From an uncultured Muribaculaceae bacterium (lineage in GTDB: Bacteria; Bacteroidota; Bacteroidia; Bacteroidales; Muribaculaceae): a stretch of 37,303 nt of DNA. A program made the position numbers and the translations under genes. This document shows, in pieces, positions 1 to 5,664 of this stretch. The stretch's first letter is position 1; every line of letters begins with the position of its first letter. Below the pieces are notes generated by a model that saw only the letters and a list, made by a program, of their open reading frames with translations, did not search any database and had not been told where the DNA came from. The DNA is taken from positions 1 through 37,303 of the forward strand of contig CAMWLY010000012.1 in assembly GCA_947175145.1 (NCBI GenBank), given 5' to 3'.

Positions 1-325
1 ATATAGAATTACATGTTGAGATATTAGTGAATATTTGTATCTTTTATATACTTTTTAATTTTCTTGATTATCTATTTCTTAAAATACATTTTAATGAACA
101 ATAATTTAATTACCTTTTCTTCTTGCTTTACTTCTTCTAGCCAATTGATGTTGCCCTCTCTCTAACCACTCCCTACTGACTCTCATGTTGATAGTTTCAT
201 TTTCTTTGGTTATTATTACATTATTGTTATATATCAAAAATATTTCGATAGAAATTTATTACATTTATGTTATAATGTAGTTGTCAATTAGTAATTTTCA
301 TGCTGAAAAATCGAGGGGTTATTTC
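1..325. other. AT-rich stretch without a convincing gene
   Basis: The stretch is very AT-rich and has no ORF above 60 codons. On the minus strand there is a 26-codon ORF at 106-186 encoding a very basic peptide that starts MRVSREWLERG. It may be a small phage gene, but nothing else supports it. No terminator or promoter was recognised here. Confidence 0.4.
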
Positions 326-637
326 TCATTCAGCGTTTTCTATAATATCAGCGTATTTGTTAAGTTCAGTTGCGAGGTCTCTTAGGGAAGATGATATTCT
401 TGAGTAATCCTCAGTGGAAAATTCTGCCTTTTTGTGATTAACATCATATCCATTAACACGCTGAGCAAACCAAGACTGAGATTTATTAAAATACCTTTTG
501 GCGAATTTTGATACATTAATAATCCCATCAAGTTCCAGAAAAGTAAGCCAAACCGCCTCAGACTTAACTTTCATCTGTTCTTTACGTCTGAACTCAGGGT
601 TGCAAATATCTTCAAAACTAATTTTATCTTCTTTCAT
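326..637 (-). CDS. DUF5053 family protein
   Basis: A 103-residue protein of the DUF5053 family, known from Bacteroidetes phages and mobile elements and of unknown function. The family signature is seen as FAKRYFNKSQSWFAQRVNGYD (roughly residues 45-65) followed by a predicted helix rich in Leu and Ile (SSLRDLATELNKYADII). The pattern 'FxKSxSWxxQRxNGYD' looks like a short DNA-binding helical motif, but that role is inference. A GC-rich hairpin (653-672) sits just before its start. A second, shorter family member lies at 1009-1233. The stop codon is TGA. Confidence 0.75.
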   Translation of the reverse strand: MKEDKISFEDICNPEFRRKEQMKVKSEAVWLTFLELDGIINVSKFAKRYFNKSQSWFAQRVNGYDVNHKKAEFSTEDYSRISSSLRDLATELNKYADIIENAE

Positions 638-652
638 AGTTTTATTAAATTC

Positions 653-672
653 CCCCCGTCCTTCAGCGGGGG
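653..672. terminator. GC-rich hairpin before the DUF5053 gene
   Basis: A 6-bp stem, CCCCCG with CGGGGG, around an 8-base loop lies between a possible 29-codon gene and the DUF5053 start. It may end the upstream leftward transcript or control entry into DUF5053. There is no strong T run on the minus strand. Confidence 0.4.
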
Positions 673-713
673 CTTTGATTAATTTATATGAAGCAGTTCG
701 TAGAGAAGTCCTT

Positions 714-803
714 TTATCTGTAGGACATTGGTTGATTTTGTTGAGTCTCGATAAGGGAAAGTAAGTCGAGTATTCGATAAATCAACCATTTTTTTCTAAT
801 CAT
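714..803 (-). CDS. Possible 29-residue small protein
   Basis: A short ORF starting MIRKKWLIYRILDLLSLIE, preceded by a very strong Shine-Dalgarno sequence, AAGGAGGTG. That is unusual in Bacteroidetes, which mostly lack such sites. The best-spaced ATG (806-808) opens only a two-codon frame, ATG AAA TGA, whose stop overlaps the ATG used here, so reinitiation is possible. A TATCTTTG -7 box lies upstream at 837-844. The peptide is basic and then hydrophobic. Nothing identifies its function. Confidence 0.3.
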   Translation of the reverse strand: MIRKKWLIYRILDLLSLIETQQNQPMSYR

Positions 804-836
804 TTCATATCACACCTCCTTTCTTGTTTCGATGTA

Positions 837-865
837 CAAAGATAATAAATTTATTATTATCCAAA
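837..865 (-). promoter_or_regulatory. Bacteroidetes-type promoter, leftward
   Basis: On the minus strand a TTTG (862-865) and a -7 box TATCTTTG (837-844) are separated by 17 bp, slightly short of the usual 19-21. It would drive the small ORF at 714-803 and the DUF5053 gene at 326-637. Confidence 0.45.
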
Positions 866-913
866 TTATCAGCACCTTTTTTCAAAATATACTACAAAAA
901 ATAAATACCGGCA

Positions 914-943
914 CAAAGAAAGCCCGACTGACTTTGTAGGTCA
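914..943 (-). terminator. Rho-independent terminator after the second DUF5053 gene
   Basis: On the minus strand a hairpin with arms GCCCGA and TCGGGC, plus an inner 4-bp helix, is followed by TTTCTTTG. It lies about 65 bp downstream of the stop codon at 1009. A second dyad, GAACACG with CGTGTTC (about 960-984), lies between them. Confidence 0.65.
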
Positions 944-987
944 ATCGGGCCGGGTGTGTGAACACGCAGCTCTTGAACGTGTTCGGC

Positions 988-1004
988 TGTAGTTAATTCA
1001 CTAA
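988..1004 (+). repeat. 17-bp inverted repeat, left arm
   Basis: The left arm is TGTAGTTAATTCACTAA. Its exact reverse complement lies at 1444-1460. Together they bracket a two-gene unit of about 470 bp (DUF5053 and a 49-residue ORF). The left arm is just past the DUF5053 stop codon. Confidence 0.7.
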
Positions 1005-1008
1005 AGAG

Positions 1009-1233
1009 CTAAATCTCGTCTGCAACCGTGTTTATCTTATTTGCAATGTCGCGTAATGCTGCTCGCAATGTATCTTTTTGGGACTCGGTAAACTCGCAAG
1101 AATTGCCGTTTCCATCATAGCCATTGAGTCGTTGATATATCCAACCTCTTGAAAATCCGAAGTAGTCTTTTGAGATATTACCCCATTTAAGCAGGGTGAT
1201 TATGTCTTTGATCTTGTTTGTTATCGCAGCCAT
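1009..1233 (-). CDS. Short DUF5053 family protein
   Basis: A 74-residue protein with the same core as the protein at 326-637: YFGFSRGWIYQRLNGYDGNG, then LRAALRDIANKINTVAD near the C-terminus. It lacks the N-terminal extension of the other copy. Function is unknown. It ends in TAG, with a terminator hairpin downstream. It lies in a leftward pair with the 49-residue ORF at 1281-1430, separated by a hairpin at about 1251-1276. Confidence 0.75.
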   Translation of the reverse strand: MAAITNKIKDIITLLKWGNISKDYFGFSRGWIYQRLNGYDGNGNSCEFTESQKDTLRAALRDIANKINTVADEI

Positions 1234-1250
1234 ATATGATAAGTTTTAGG

Positions 1251-1276
1251 AACCCCCTCCTCAAGAAGAGGGGGTT
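1251..1276. terminator. Bidirectional terminator-like hairpin
   Basis: AACCCCCTC and GAGGGGGTT form a 9-bp stem with an 8-base loop. On the plus strand it is followed by TGTTTT. It separates the 49-residue ORF from the DUF5053 gene, so it may attenuate the leftward transcript. Confidence 0.5.
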
Positions 1277-1280
1277 TGTT

Positions 1281-1430
1281 TTACTTAGGTTCTTCGTCTA
1301 TTTCTTTGAGTTCATCTACTATTTGATCTATCCAAAGTTCGAGTTCCAAAGATGGATTGTGTTTAGACTTTCGGAAGTTTCTTAGAGCTTGAATCAACTC
1401 CCATTCTTTTTCTGTGATTTGTTCTTTCAT
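1281..1430 (-). CDS. Small acidic hypothetical protein (49 aa)
   Basis: The peptide starts MKEQITEKEWELIQALRN and continues with a second acidic amphipathic helix ending in DELKEIDEEPK. It is too short for standard ORF cut-offs, but a good promoter (1464-1494) lies just upstream and its composition is like a folded helical phage protein. It is the first gene of the unit bounded by the 17-bp inverted repeats. Function is unknown. Confidence 0.55.
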   Translation of the reverse strand: MKEQITEKEWELIQALRNFRKSKHNPSLELELWIDQIVDELKEIDEEPK

Positions 1431-1443
1431 TTATCATTTTGTA

Positions 1444-1460
1444 TTAGTGAATTAACTACA
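1444..1460 (-). repeat. 17-bp inverted repeat, right arm at a transcription start
   Basis: An exact reverse complement of 988-1004. It begins about 4 bp downstream of the -7 box at 1464-1471, where transcription of the 49-residue ORF should start. It is therefore placed like an operator or a structured 5' end. Confidence 0.7.
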
Positions 1461-1463
1461 TTG

Positions 1464-1494
1464 CAAATATAGTAATATTTTTCTTACTACCCAA
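1464..1494 (-). promoter_or_regulatory. Bacteroidetes-type promoter
   Basis: On the minus strand the -7 box TATATTTG (1464-1471) and a TTTG (1492-1495) are separated by 20 bp, a near-ideal match to the Bacteroidetes consensus. It would drive the leftward genes at 1281-1430 and 1009-1233. Confidence 0.7.
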
Positions 1495-1526
1495 ATTTTC
1501 AGCGATTATTTTAGTTTTTTTGTTTT

Positions 1527-1841
1527 CTATTTCTCATTTAGGATTGAGCAAAGTCCCAATGCTTCGCGGTAGTTAAATTTCTCATCTTCATCATCAAATA
1601 CCTTGATAAGCACAGCTGAATTTTCGCAGCCCTTGGCATATCTCCACACAGCCCAGGAGTTACCACGTAATCTTCTTGGCAAGTATATGGGAGATTCATA
1701 ACATGAGGAATGAACAAACTCGCAAAGTTGCTTGCGGAGATCTTCGTTTTTATAGCGTAGCTTAAGCGCTATGTAAGACGCTACAAGAAATGTTACACCA
1801 AATACAATGCTGATTACACAGCCTACAACTTCATTTTCCAT
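1527..1841 (-). CDS. Hypothetical single-span membrane protein
   Basis: A 104-residue protein with one N-terminal hydrophobic segment (about residues 5-27, VGCVISIVFGVTFLVASYIA), then a charged soluble part ending FNYREALGLCSILNEK. There is no lipobox. It overlaps the upstream gene by about 11 bp, which suggests translational coupling in the leftward phage operon. No family was recognised. The local sequence is AT-rich like the rest of the element's left side. Confidence 0.6.
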   Translation of the reverse strand: MENEVVGCVISIVFGVTFLVASYIALKLRYKNEDLRKQLCEFVHSSCYESPIYLPRRLRGNSWAVWRYAKGCENSAVLIKVFDDEDEKFNYREALGLCSILNEK

Positions 1842-2067
1842 TTGAGTTGATTTTGTCGGTTAATTCTTGGGAGAAGCGGAAGTATGGAAATGAATCTTCT
1901 CTTTGTTTCGGGTCATCAACCACCTTTACAAAGTCATTGCAGAAATCATGTGCATGGTCGTAGCATATTTCATTCAGATGACATTGGTGGCAGTCGAATG
2001 ACCTCTCAGTAGTCCAAACTGCTTCATATATCTTGCCCGATATGATTATTCCATTGAGTCCGTTCAT
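1831..2067 (-). CDS. Hypothetical Cys/His-rich phage protein
   Basis: The start at 2067 (MNGLNGIIISGKIYEAV) is preferred over the longer frame from 2094. Its ATG overlaps the upstream gene's TGA as ATGA, and a GGGAGGTGGGAG tract lies directly before it. The 78-residue product has a cluster CHQCHLNEIC (about residues 26-35) followed by HAHDFC, which could bind a metal ion or iron-sulfur cluster. That is inference. It belongs to the run of coupled small genes reading leftward from the replication module. Confidence 0.6.
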   Translation of the reverse strand: MNGLNGIIISGKIYEAVWTTERSFDCHQCHLNEICYDHAHDFCNDFVKVVDDPKQREDSFPYFRFSQELTDKINSNGK

Positions 2068-2318
2068 CTCCCACCTCCCTTTCCGCACTTGCAATCGGGG
2101 TCATGCACGATGGACGCACCGCCGTAGCCGTATTGATAGCGATAAAAAGTCTCTTTCCCGACGGAATAGAACCGATAGCACACATAGGAGTGGCCGTTGA
2201 AATGCAGAATTTCCATCTGCTGACCGTCAGAGGGTATTTCGCTACCCTCGCGATTTGAATATTTAAAACCGCACGACATCAGTATGGCGGCGAGGGCAAA
2301 TAGGTATTTTCTTTTCAT
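2064..2318 (-). CDS. Small phage lipoprotein
   Basis: The 84-residue product has a clear lipoprotein signal: MKRK, a hydrophobic stretch, then lipobox LMSC-G with Cys16. The mature part is rich in Tyr and Gly and ends CKCGKGGGR. Prophage lipoproteins of this size often act in lysogenic conversion or superinfection exclusion at the envelope, but no such role can be shown here. It overlaps the upstream ASCH gene by 4 bp (ATGA) and the downstream gene by 4 bp. Confidence 0.65.
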   Translation of the reverse strand: MKRKYLFALAAILMSCGFKYSNREGSEIPSDGQQMEILHFNGHSYVCYRFYSVGKETFYRYQYGYGGASIVHDPDCKCGKGGGR

Positions 2319-2683
2319 ATCCTCTTACCTAATTTGATTATGAAAACTTCCTTGTCAGTTGGTGCGCCCCAATCGGGGTTGCCGTAGCCGATTGACGTGC
2401 CCTTGAACTCATAGAGCATAGTGACGTTGGTGTAGCCTCGGTGGAAACATACGGCATCGTAATGTTGCCAACGTAATTGAGATTTACCAGCATACTTCTT
2501 GACGACACGCATTATCTCATCTACATCATACCCAATATAGGTTTGCTTTAGATAAATCCAATCGCCTTTTACAAGCAATCGAGAGCAATACAACGATGTT
2601 ATATCTCGGTATTCATCCGTCTTTTCTCCACTCTCAATCATGTCCCACCACTTGCGTTTGAGGACTAAGTGTAGTGTTTTCAT
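2315..2683 (-). CDS. ASCH domain protein (PUA-like fold)
   Basis: A 122-residue protein resembling ASCH/PUA-like phage proteins. It opens with MKTLHLVLKRKWWDMIESGEKTDEYR (within residues 1-26), whose 'KxxWxxMIxSGxKTxEYR' pattern is the usual ASCH start. It later shows YDAVCFHRGYT and ends with a GYG..WGAP block and FIIKLGKRI. The ASCH fold binds nucleic acid, and some members are amidohydrolases acting on modified nucleosides. The substrate here is not known. It lies immediately downstream of the 2680-3006 gene, overlapping by 4 bp. Confidence 0.75.
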   Translation of the reverse strand: MKTLHLVLKRKWWDMIESGEKTDEYRDITSLYCSRLLVKGDWIYLKQTYIGYDVDEIMRVVKKYAGKSQLRWQHYDAVCFHRGYTNVTMLYEFKGTSIGYGNPDWGAPTDKEVFIIKLGKRI

Positions 2684-3006
2684 TTCTTCTCAGTCTTTAT
2701 GTGATTATTCTCCAAGCAATAAATAGCCAACTGATTGAGCGCGTCTATGAGTTCGGGTCTTTCTGTTGCGCCCATAAAGTGATATGCTTCATCACCGCAG
2801 TCCCAAAGCATGTAAGAAACTTCATAGCCTTGCGATGTTGCTTCTATGCTCAGATGATAGCCGTCAATCTCTTTCGGCAGGATTGAGAGAATGTCGGTGA
2901 GAGTAAATACTTTATCTAAGATGAATGTTTCTTCACTCGCCATCTTCGGGTTAACGCCGAGGGAGATGAGGCGGGCGGATTCTTCTATTGTTAAAGTTGT
3001 TTTCAT
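2680..3006 (-). CDS. Phage hypothetical protein, paralog of 3872-4249
   Basis: A 108-residue protein that starts MKTTLTIEESARLISLG and contains TLTDILSILPKEI in the middle and PELIDALNQLAIYCLE near the end. The same blocks occur in the protein at 3872-4249. This type is common in Bacteroidetes phages and has no assigned role. Its ATG overlaps the stop of the small protein at 3003-3137 (ATGA). The paralog is preceded in the same way by a related small protein, which points to duplication of a two-gene unit. Confidence 0.7.
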   Translation of the reverse strand: MKTTLTIEESARLISLGVNPKMASEETFILDKVFTLTDILSILPKEIDGYHLSIEATSQGYEVSYMLWDCGDEAYHFMGATERPELIDALNQLAIYCLENNHIKTEKK

Positions 3007-3137
3007 ATTCCCTTCATTGTTCCTTCATAAAACTTCATTTCCTCGATGCAGTCAACGCAAACTTCCTGTCCGTTCTCTGGCAGCTCTTCCTCGGCTTTGC
3101 GCCACGCGCTCGGCCGTCTCTCTTTCTCTTTTCCCAT
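3003..3137 (-). CDS. Small protein, degenerate zinc-ribbon copy (44 aa)
   Basis: The ORF starts MGKEKERRPSAWRKAEEEL and ends with a block (GQEVCVDCIEEMKFYEGTM) that is identical to the end of the 54-residue protein at 4246-4410. One CxxC is present (CVDC), while the first CxxC of the paralog is missing and replaced by unrelated sequence. It starts 3 bp after the stop of the 3140-3505 gene and its TGA overlaps the next ATG. Metal binding may be lost or may need a partner. Confidence 0.6.
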   Translation of the reverse strand: MGKEKERRPSAWRKAEEELPENGQEVCVDCIEEMKFYEGTMKGI

Positions 3138-3139
3138 CT

Positions 3140-3505
3140 TTATTCGTTGTTGTCGGTTTCGTTCATTATTGCCGTGGCGTCCTCGTCGCTTATCTCCAGA
3201 GCCTCGAACAGAAGCATGATATTGTGGCCCGTACAGTGGTTGTTATACCAGTTCTCGATTATGGCGGCCCGTTTGGCGAAGTCCTCCCCGTCGGTTATCG
3301 GGCGGTGCGTCAGAACCTCCTCGGGCGTGCGCAGCCGGATAAAAATGCGTTTGTACACCTCCCGTCCGTTTATCTTCGCCGAGGGCGAGGCTTTGTCGCC
3401 GGTATAGCCGAGTCCCTCGGCTATCGCGTCTATCTTCTCCCCGGCGGCGAGGTCGTATCTGCGCCCGGTCACCGGGCCGATGTATTCTTTCTTGTTGCTT
3501 CCCAT
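3140..3505 (-). CDS. Hypothetical phage protein
   Basis: A 121-residue soluble protein beginning MGSNKKEYIGPVTGRRYDL and ending with an acidic tail (EISDEDATAIMNETDNNE). The region is markedly GC-richer than its neighbours, which gives long shadow frames on both strands. This frame is chosen because it fits the tight leftward gene spacing: 3 bp after the upstream stop and 2 bp before the next start. No family was recognised. The composition hints at a separate origin from the AT-rich genes to its left. Confidence 0.6.
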   Translation of the reverse strand: MGSNKKEYIGPVTGRRYDLAAGEKIDAIAEGLGYTGDKASPSAKINGREVYKRIFIRLRTPEEVLTHRPITDGEDFAKRAAIIENWYNNHCTGHNIMLLFEALEISDEDATAIMNETDNNE

Positions 3506-3508
3506 CGT

Positions 3509-3688
3509 TCAATTCATTGCAGGATCTTGCGTTCCCAGATCTATCAGGTAATATTTCTCGGTCCTTTGTGTGACCGGCGACGCTGCTTCGGCTGCTCTCT
3601 TTTTAGCCGCCTCTTTGGTTGGCATTTCGCATCCGCAAAGGATTACGACGGCTATGATAGCCAATAGCTATTTTAGGTTATTCTTCAT
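3509..3688 (-). pseudogene. Small lipoprotein with in-frame amber codon
   Basis: Reading from ATG at 3688 gives MKNNLK, then TAG (3668-3670), then LLAIIAVVILCGC, a hydrophobic core and lipobox, and a 40-residue mature part ending in TGA. Basic N-terminus, hydrophobic core and lipobox together form a normal lipoprotein signal apart from the amber codon. Other genes in the element end in TAG (1009, 4460), so TAG is not generally recoded. The gene is either broken by a point change, started weakly at an internal TTG (3662-3664), or read through. Confidence 0.5.
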
Positions 3689-3802
3689 TGCTATTTGCTT
3701 ATCTACCCATTCAGTATCTATCTCGAAAGCGGCTGCCTTGCCAACACACGCAAAAAGCTCATCGCTCAATCGTTCTACAAGTTCAATCGCATCATTAAAC
3801 AT
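3668..3802 (-). CDS. Small hypothetical protein (44 aa)
   Basis: The peptide starts MFNDAIELVERLSDELFA, a helical acidic segment, and ends EWVDKQIAMKNNLK. It shares its reading frame with the lipoprotein frame downstream, so its TAG stop is the amber codon inside that frame. Its start overlaps the end of the 3795-3881 ORF in another frame. Function is unknown. Confidence 0.45.
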   Translation of the reverse strand: MFNDAIELVERLSDELFACVGKAAAFEIDTEWVDKQIAMKNNLK

Positions 3803-3881
3803 AAATTTGTCTTTCAAGTTGAGCTTGAATTTCTTCTACTTGTCTATATATGGCATAAACCTCTTTAGATGTTATTTCCAT
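3795..3881 (-). CDS. Small hypothetical protein (28 aa)
   Basis: The short ORF starts MEITSKEVYAIYRQVEEIQ and forms one predicted amphipathic helix. Its ATG lies inside the last codons of the 3872-4249 gene. This fits the overlapping style of the operon, but the ORF is too short to be sure. Confidence 0.4.
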   Translation of the reverse strand: MEITSKEVYAIYRQVEEIQAQLERQIYV

Positions 3882-4249
3882 TGCTTCTTCTGATTTAAGT
3901 TAATATTTCCGCTCTCCAAGCAATAAATAGCCAACTGATTAAGCGCGTCTATGAGTTCGGGAGCAACCTTTGTATGGTCGCAATATTCAGCGCAGTTGGT
4001 ATATCCTACACGCCATTGACCGCAATGATATATCATTGAAAGGGTGTCGCCGTCACGATGAATTTTAATCTCTTTCGGCAGGATTGAGAGCAAATCTGTG
4101 ATGGTGAACCGAGGCAGTTCCTCAATCTCTAAAAATTGATTGGAATTTTCTTCTGTCTTGTCAACAAATTCTCGACAGCTCGCCAACTTCGCATCAACGC
4201 CAAGTTCGATTAGACGGGCGGATTCTTCAACTTTTAGGGTTGTTTTCAT
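3872..4249 (-). CDS. Phage hypothetical protein, paralog of 2680-3006
   Basis: A 125-residue protein from MKTTLKVEESARLIELG. It contains ITDLLSILPKEIKIHRDGD and APELIDALNQLAIYCLESG, matching the paralog at 2680-3006, and carries an insertion of about 20 residues after the N-terminal block. The start at 4249 is chosen over an upstream frame beginning at 4357, because the sequence before it codes for the zinc-ribbon protein in another frame and because the paralog starts at the same point. The function of the family is unknown. Confidence 0.7.
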   Translation of the reverse strand: MKTTLKVEESARLIELGVDAKLASCREFVDKTEENSNQFLEIEELPRFTITDLLSILPKEIKIHRDGDTLSMIYHCGQWRVGYTNCAEYCDHTKVAPELIDALNQLAIYCLESGNINLNQKKQWK

Positions 4250-4410
4250 ATTCCTTTCATTGTTCCTTCGTAAAACTTCATTTCTTCGATGCAGTCTACA
4301 CAAACTTCCTGTCCGTCCTCGGTATAGATAAGCTCGTCTGACTTTTCTCCGCACCATTCACATTCTCCGCTGTGGAGATCAGAGGAATTGTAGATAGTTT
4401 CTGTTTTCAT
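4246..4410 (-). CDS. Small zinc-ribbon protein (54 aa)
   Basis: The protein starts MKTETIYNSSDLHSGE and carries two CxxC knuckles, CEWC (residues 17-20) and CVDC (37-40), separated by 16 residues. This is the layout of a small treble-clef or zinc-ribbon domain. It probably binds one zinc ion and may bind nucleic acid or protein; the partner is unknown. Its TGA overlaps the next start (ATGA). It is the intact member of a duplicated pair; the copy at 3003-3137 has lost the first CxxC. Confidence 0.65.
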   Translation of the reverse strand: MKTETIYNSSDLHSGECEWCGEKSDELIYTEDGQEVCVDCIEEMKFYEGTMKGI

Positions 4411-4459
4411 TGCTTTTCGGTTTTAGGGTTTGTAAACCGATAACAGTTTGTTACCATTT

Positions 4460-4819
4460 CTAACTTGTGGCTACAAGTTGTTTTTTGGTCTCATCGTACC
4501 TTGCGCGCATCTCGGCTAATGCCGACTCCATTATCTCAAGCTGGCTCTCGATGCGTGCATTATGCTCCCTAATCTTATCCTTGCAATCCGGATCAATACC
4601 ATGCAAGTGGTCACACAGCTGGGCGTGGAAATCATACTCCACCTGCCAGCGGCTTCGCTTGGCCGGCTTCATAATCGGATTTTCAAGCGCAACAGCCGCT
4701 GCGTCCATGCGCTTCAGGTTCCAATCGCGAATTTTGTTAAGCTCAAACCGTGTCAGCTTCACATCGATAAGCTCATCAAGAAAGCCGGGGTTATGTGCAA
4801 TTTTTAAGCAGTCATTCAT
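4460..4819 (-). CDS. Hypothetical phage protein with C-terminal coiled coil
   Basis: A 119-residue charged protein. The N-terminal half is helical (ELIDVKLTRFELNKIRDWNLKR). The C-terminal part from about residue 80 (KIREHNARIESQLEIMESAL) shows heptad-like spacing typical of a coiled coil. It has one Cys-His stretch, FHAQLCDHLHG. It overlaps the end of the preceding gene by 8 bp. No family was recognised; the place beside the helicase loader suggests an early function. The stop is TAG. Confidence 0.6.
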   Translation of the reverse strand: MNDCLKIAHNPGFLDELIDVKLTRFELNKIRDWNLKRMDAAAVALENPIMKPAKRSRWQVEYDFHAQLCDHLHGIDPDCKDKIREHNARIESQLEIMESALAEMRARYDETKKQLVATS

Positions 4820-4970
4820 ACTCGTTTTTACTCGTTTTTATAATTTCCAATTGGCCCGGTGCGTAAATGGCGCGCCTGTCATCGCAGACGTACACATATT
4901 GCCCTGACTCCAAAAGATTGATAAATACTTCCACCTCTTCACCGGTGGCTTTGATTCTCGCTTTCATCAT
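4812..4970 (-). CDS. Small phage beta-barrel-like protein (52 aa)
   Basis: The start is taken at MMKARIKATGEEVEV (4970), 13 bp after the loader's stop, rather than at 5003 inside the loader gene. Short proteins beginning MKARIKATGE are frequent in Bacteroidetes phages and look like a small SH3-like barrel, which is inference from alternating hydrophobic residues. It ends in TGA overlapping the next gene. Confidence 0.6.
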   Translation of the reverse strand: MMKARIKATGEEVEVFINLLESGQYVYVCDDRRAIYAPGQLEIIKTSKNEYE

Positions 4971-4983
4971 GGCTTGTTTTGGT

Positions 4984-5664
4984 CTATTGGCGGTATGATT
5001 CACCGGTGAAGATTATCGGCTGCATCATTTCGCGCAGCCTGTCGGCAATCCGGGTGCCATATTTCTCAGAAATCTCCTTGGGCGTTAGGTTGGTGGTGAT
5101 GATGGTAAGCCGCTGCCGGTCGTATCGATACGCAAGCAAATCAATCATCGGAGTAAACACCATGCCATAGTAGATTATCTCCGCCGGTTCTTCGCCGAGG
5201 TCATCAATGCACAGGGCTTTCAAATCTTGCAGCTTCCGGTAATCTTTGCGTGTCTCCTGGTCCAGACAAAGCATCGCGATACTCTTGGCCGTATGCTCCG
5301 GCACTGACCACCGCTCATCGTATCCCCAGAGATACTCGGTAAGCTTGGCGATCACCTCCGACACCGCGCGCATCATGGTGGTCTTGCCATTGCCACACCG
5401 GCCCATCAGGAGCAATCCCGGTTTGCCGCCGGCATCTGACAGCCATCTGGCAATTTCGGGTATCACGCGCTTCACTTCATCGCGTATTTCAGCCTGATGA
5501 CCGCGCGATTCCACTTCAATCTGCATCGCTGCCAGTATCGCGTTCGATAGATGATCTACCGGCAGATTCAAGCTAAAACGATTGCGCATAATCTTCTGCT
5601 GTGCGAGCAGCTGTTTCAGTTCCGCGACGCTCTGAAAATCTATCTTTTTTTTCGCTGGTGCCAT
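4984..5664 (-). CDS. DnaC-like helicase loader (AAA+ ATPase)
   Basis: A 226-residue protein with Walker A GRCGNGKTT (about residues 88-96), Walker B LCIDDLGEE (151-159) and a sensor-type segment LTIITTNLTP, ending with RIADRLREM. This is the DnaC/phage loader class of AAA+ proteins, which places replicative helicase on phage DNA. It directly follows the DnaD-like initiator, the usual pairing in Bacteroidetes phages. The frame from 5664 overlaps the initiator by 92 bp. A start at Met26 (5589) would leave only a 17-bp overlap and keeps the whole ATPase domain. Confidence 0.85.
   Translation of the reverse strand: MAPAKKKIDFQSVAELKQLLAQQKIMRNRFSLNLPVDHLSNAILAAMQIEVESRGHQAEIRDEVKRVIPEIARWLSDAGGKPGLLLMGRCGNGKTTMMRAVSEVIAKLTEYLWGYDERWSVPEHTAKSIAMLCLDQETRKDYRKLQDLKALCIDDLGEEPAEIIYYGMVFTPMIDLLAYRYDRQRLTIITTNLTPKEISEKYGTRIADRLREMMQPIIFTGESYRQ

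Noticed and set aside
3243-3512. Alternative leftward frame of 89 codons
   Set aside because: It is Arg/Gly-rich and typical of an off-frame translation of GC-rich DNA. The frame at 3140-3505 fits the neighbours.
2891-3667. Long rightward reading frame of 258 codons
   Set aside because: It runs antisense across several leftward genes with better starts, spacing and family matches, in a locally GC-rich stretch where stop codons are rare by chance.
3668-3670. General amber-codon recoding by the phage
   Set aside because: Genes ending at 1009 and 4460 use TAG as their natural stop, and reading through the first would cross a terminator.
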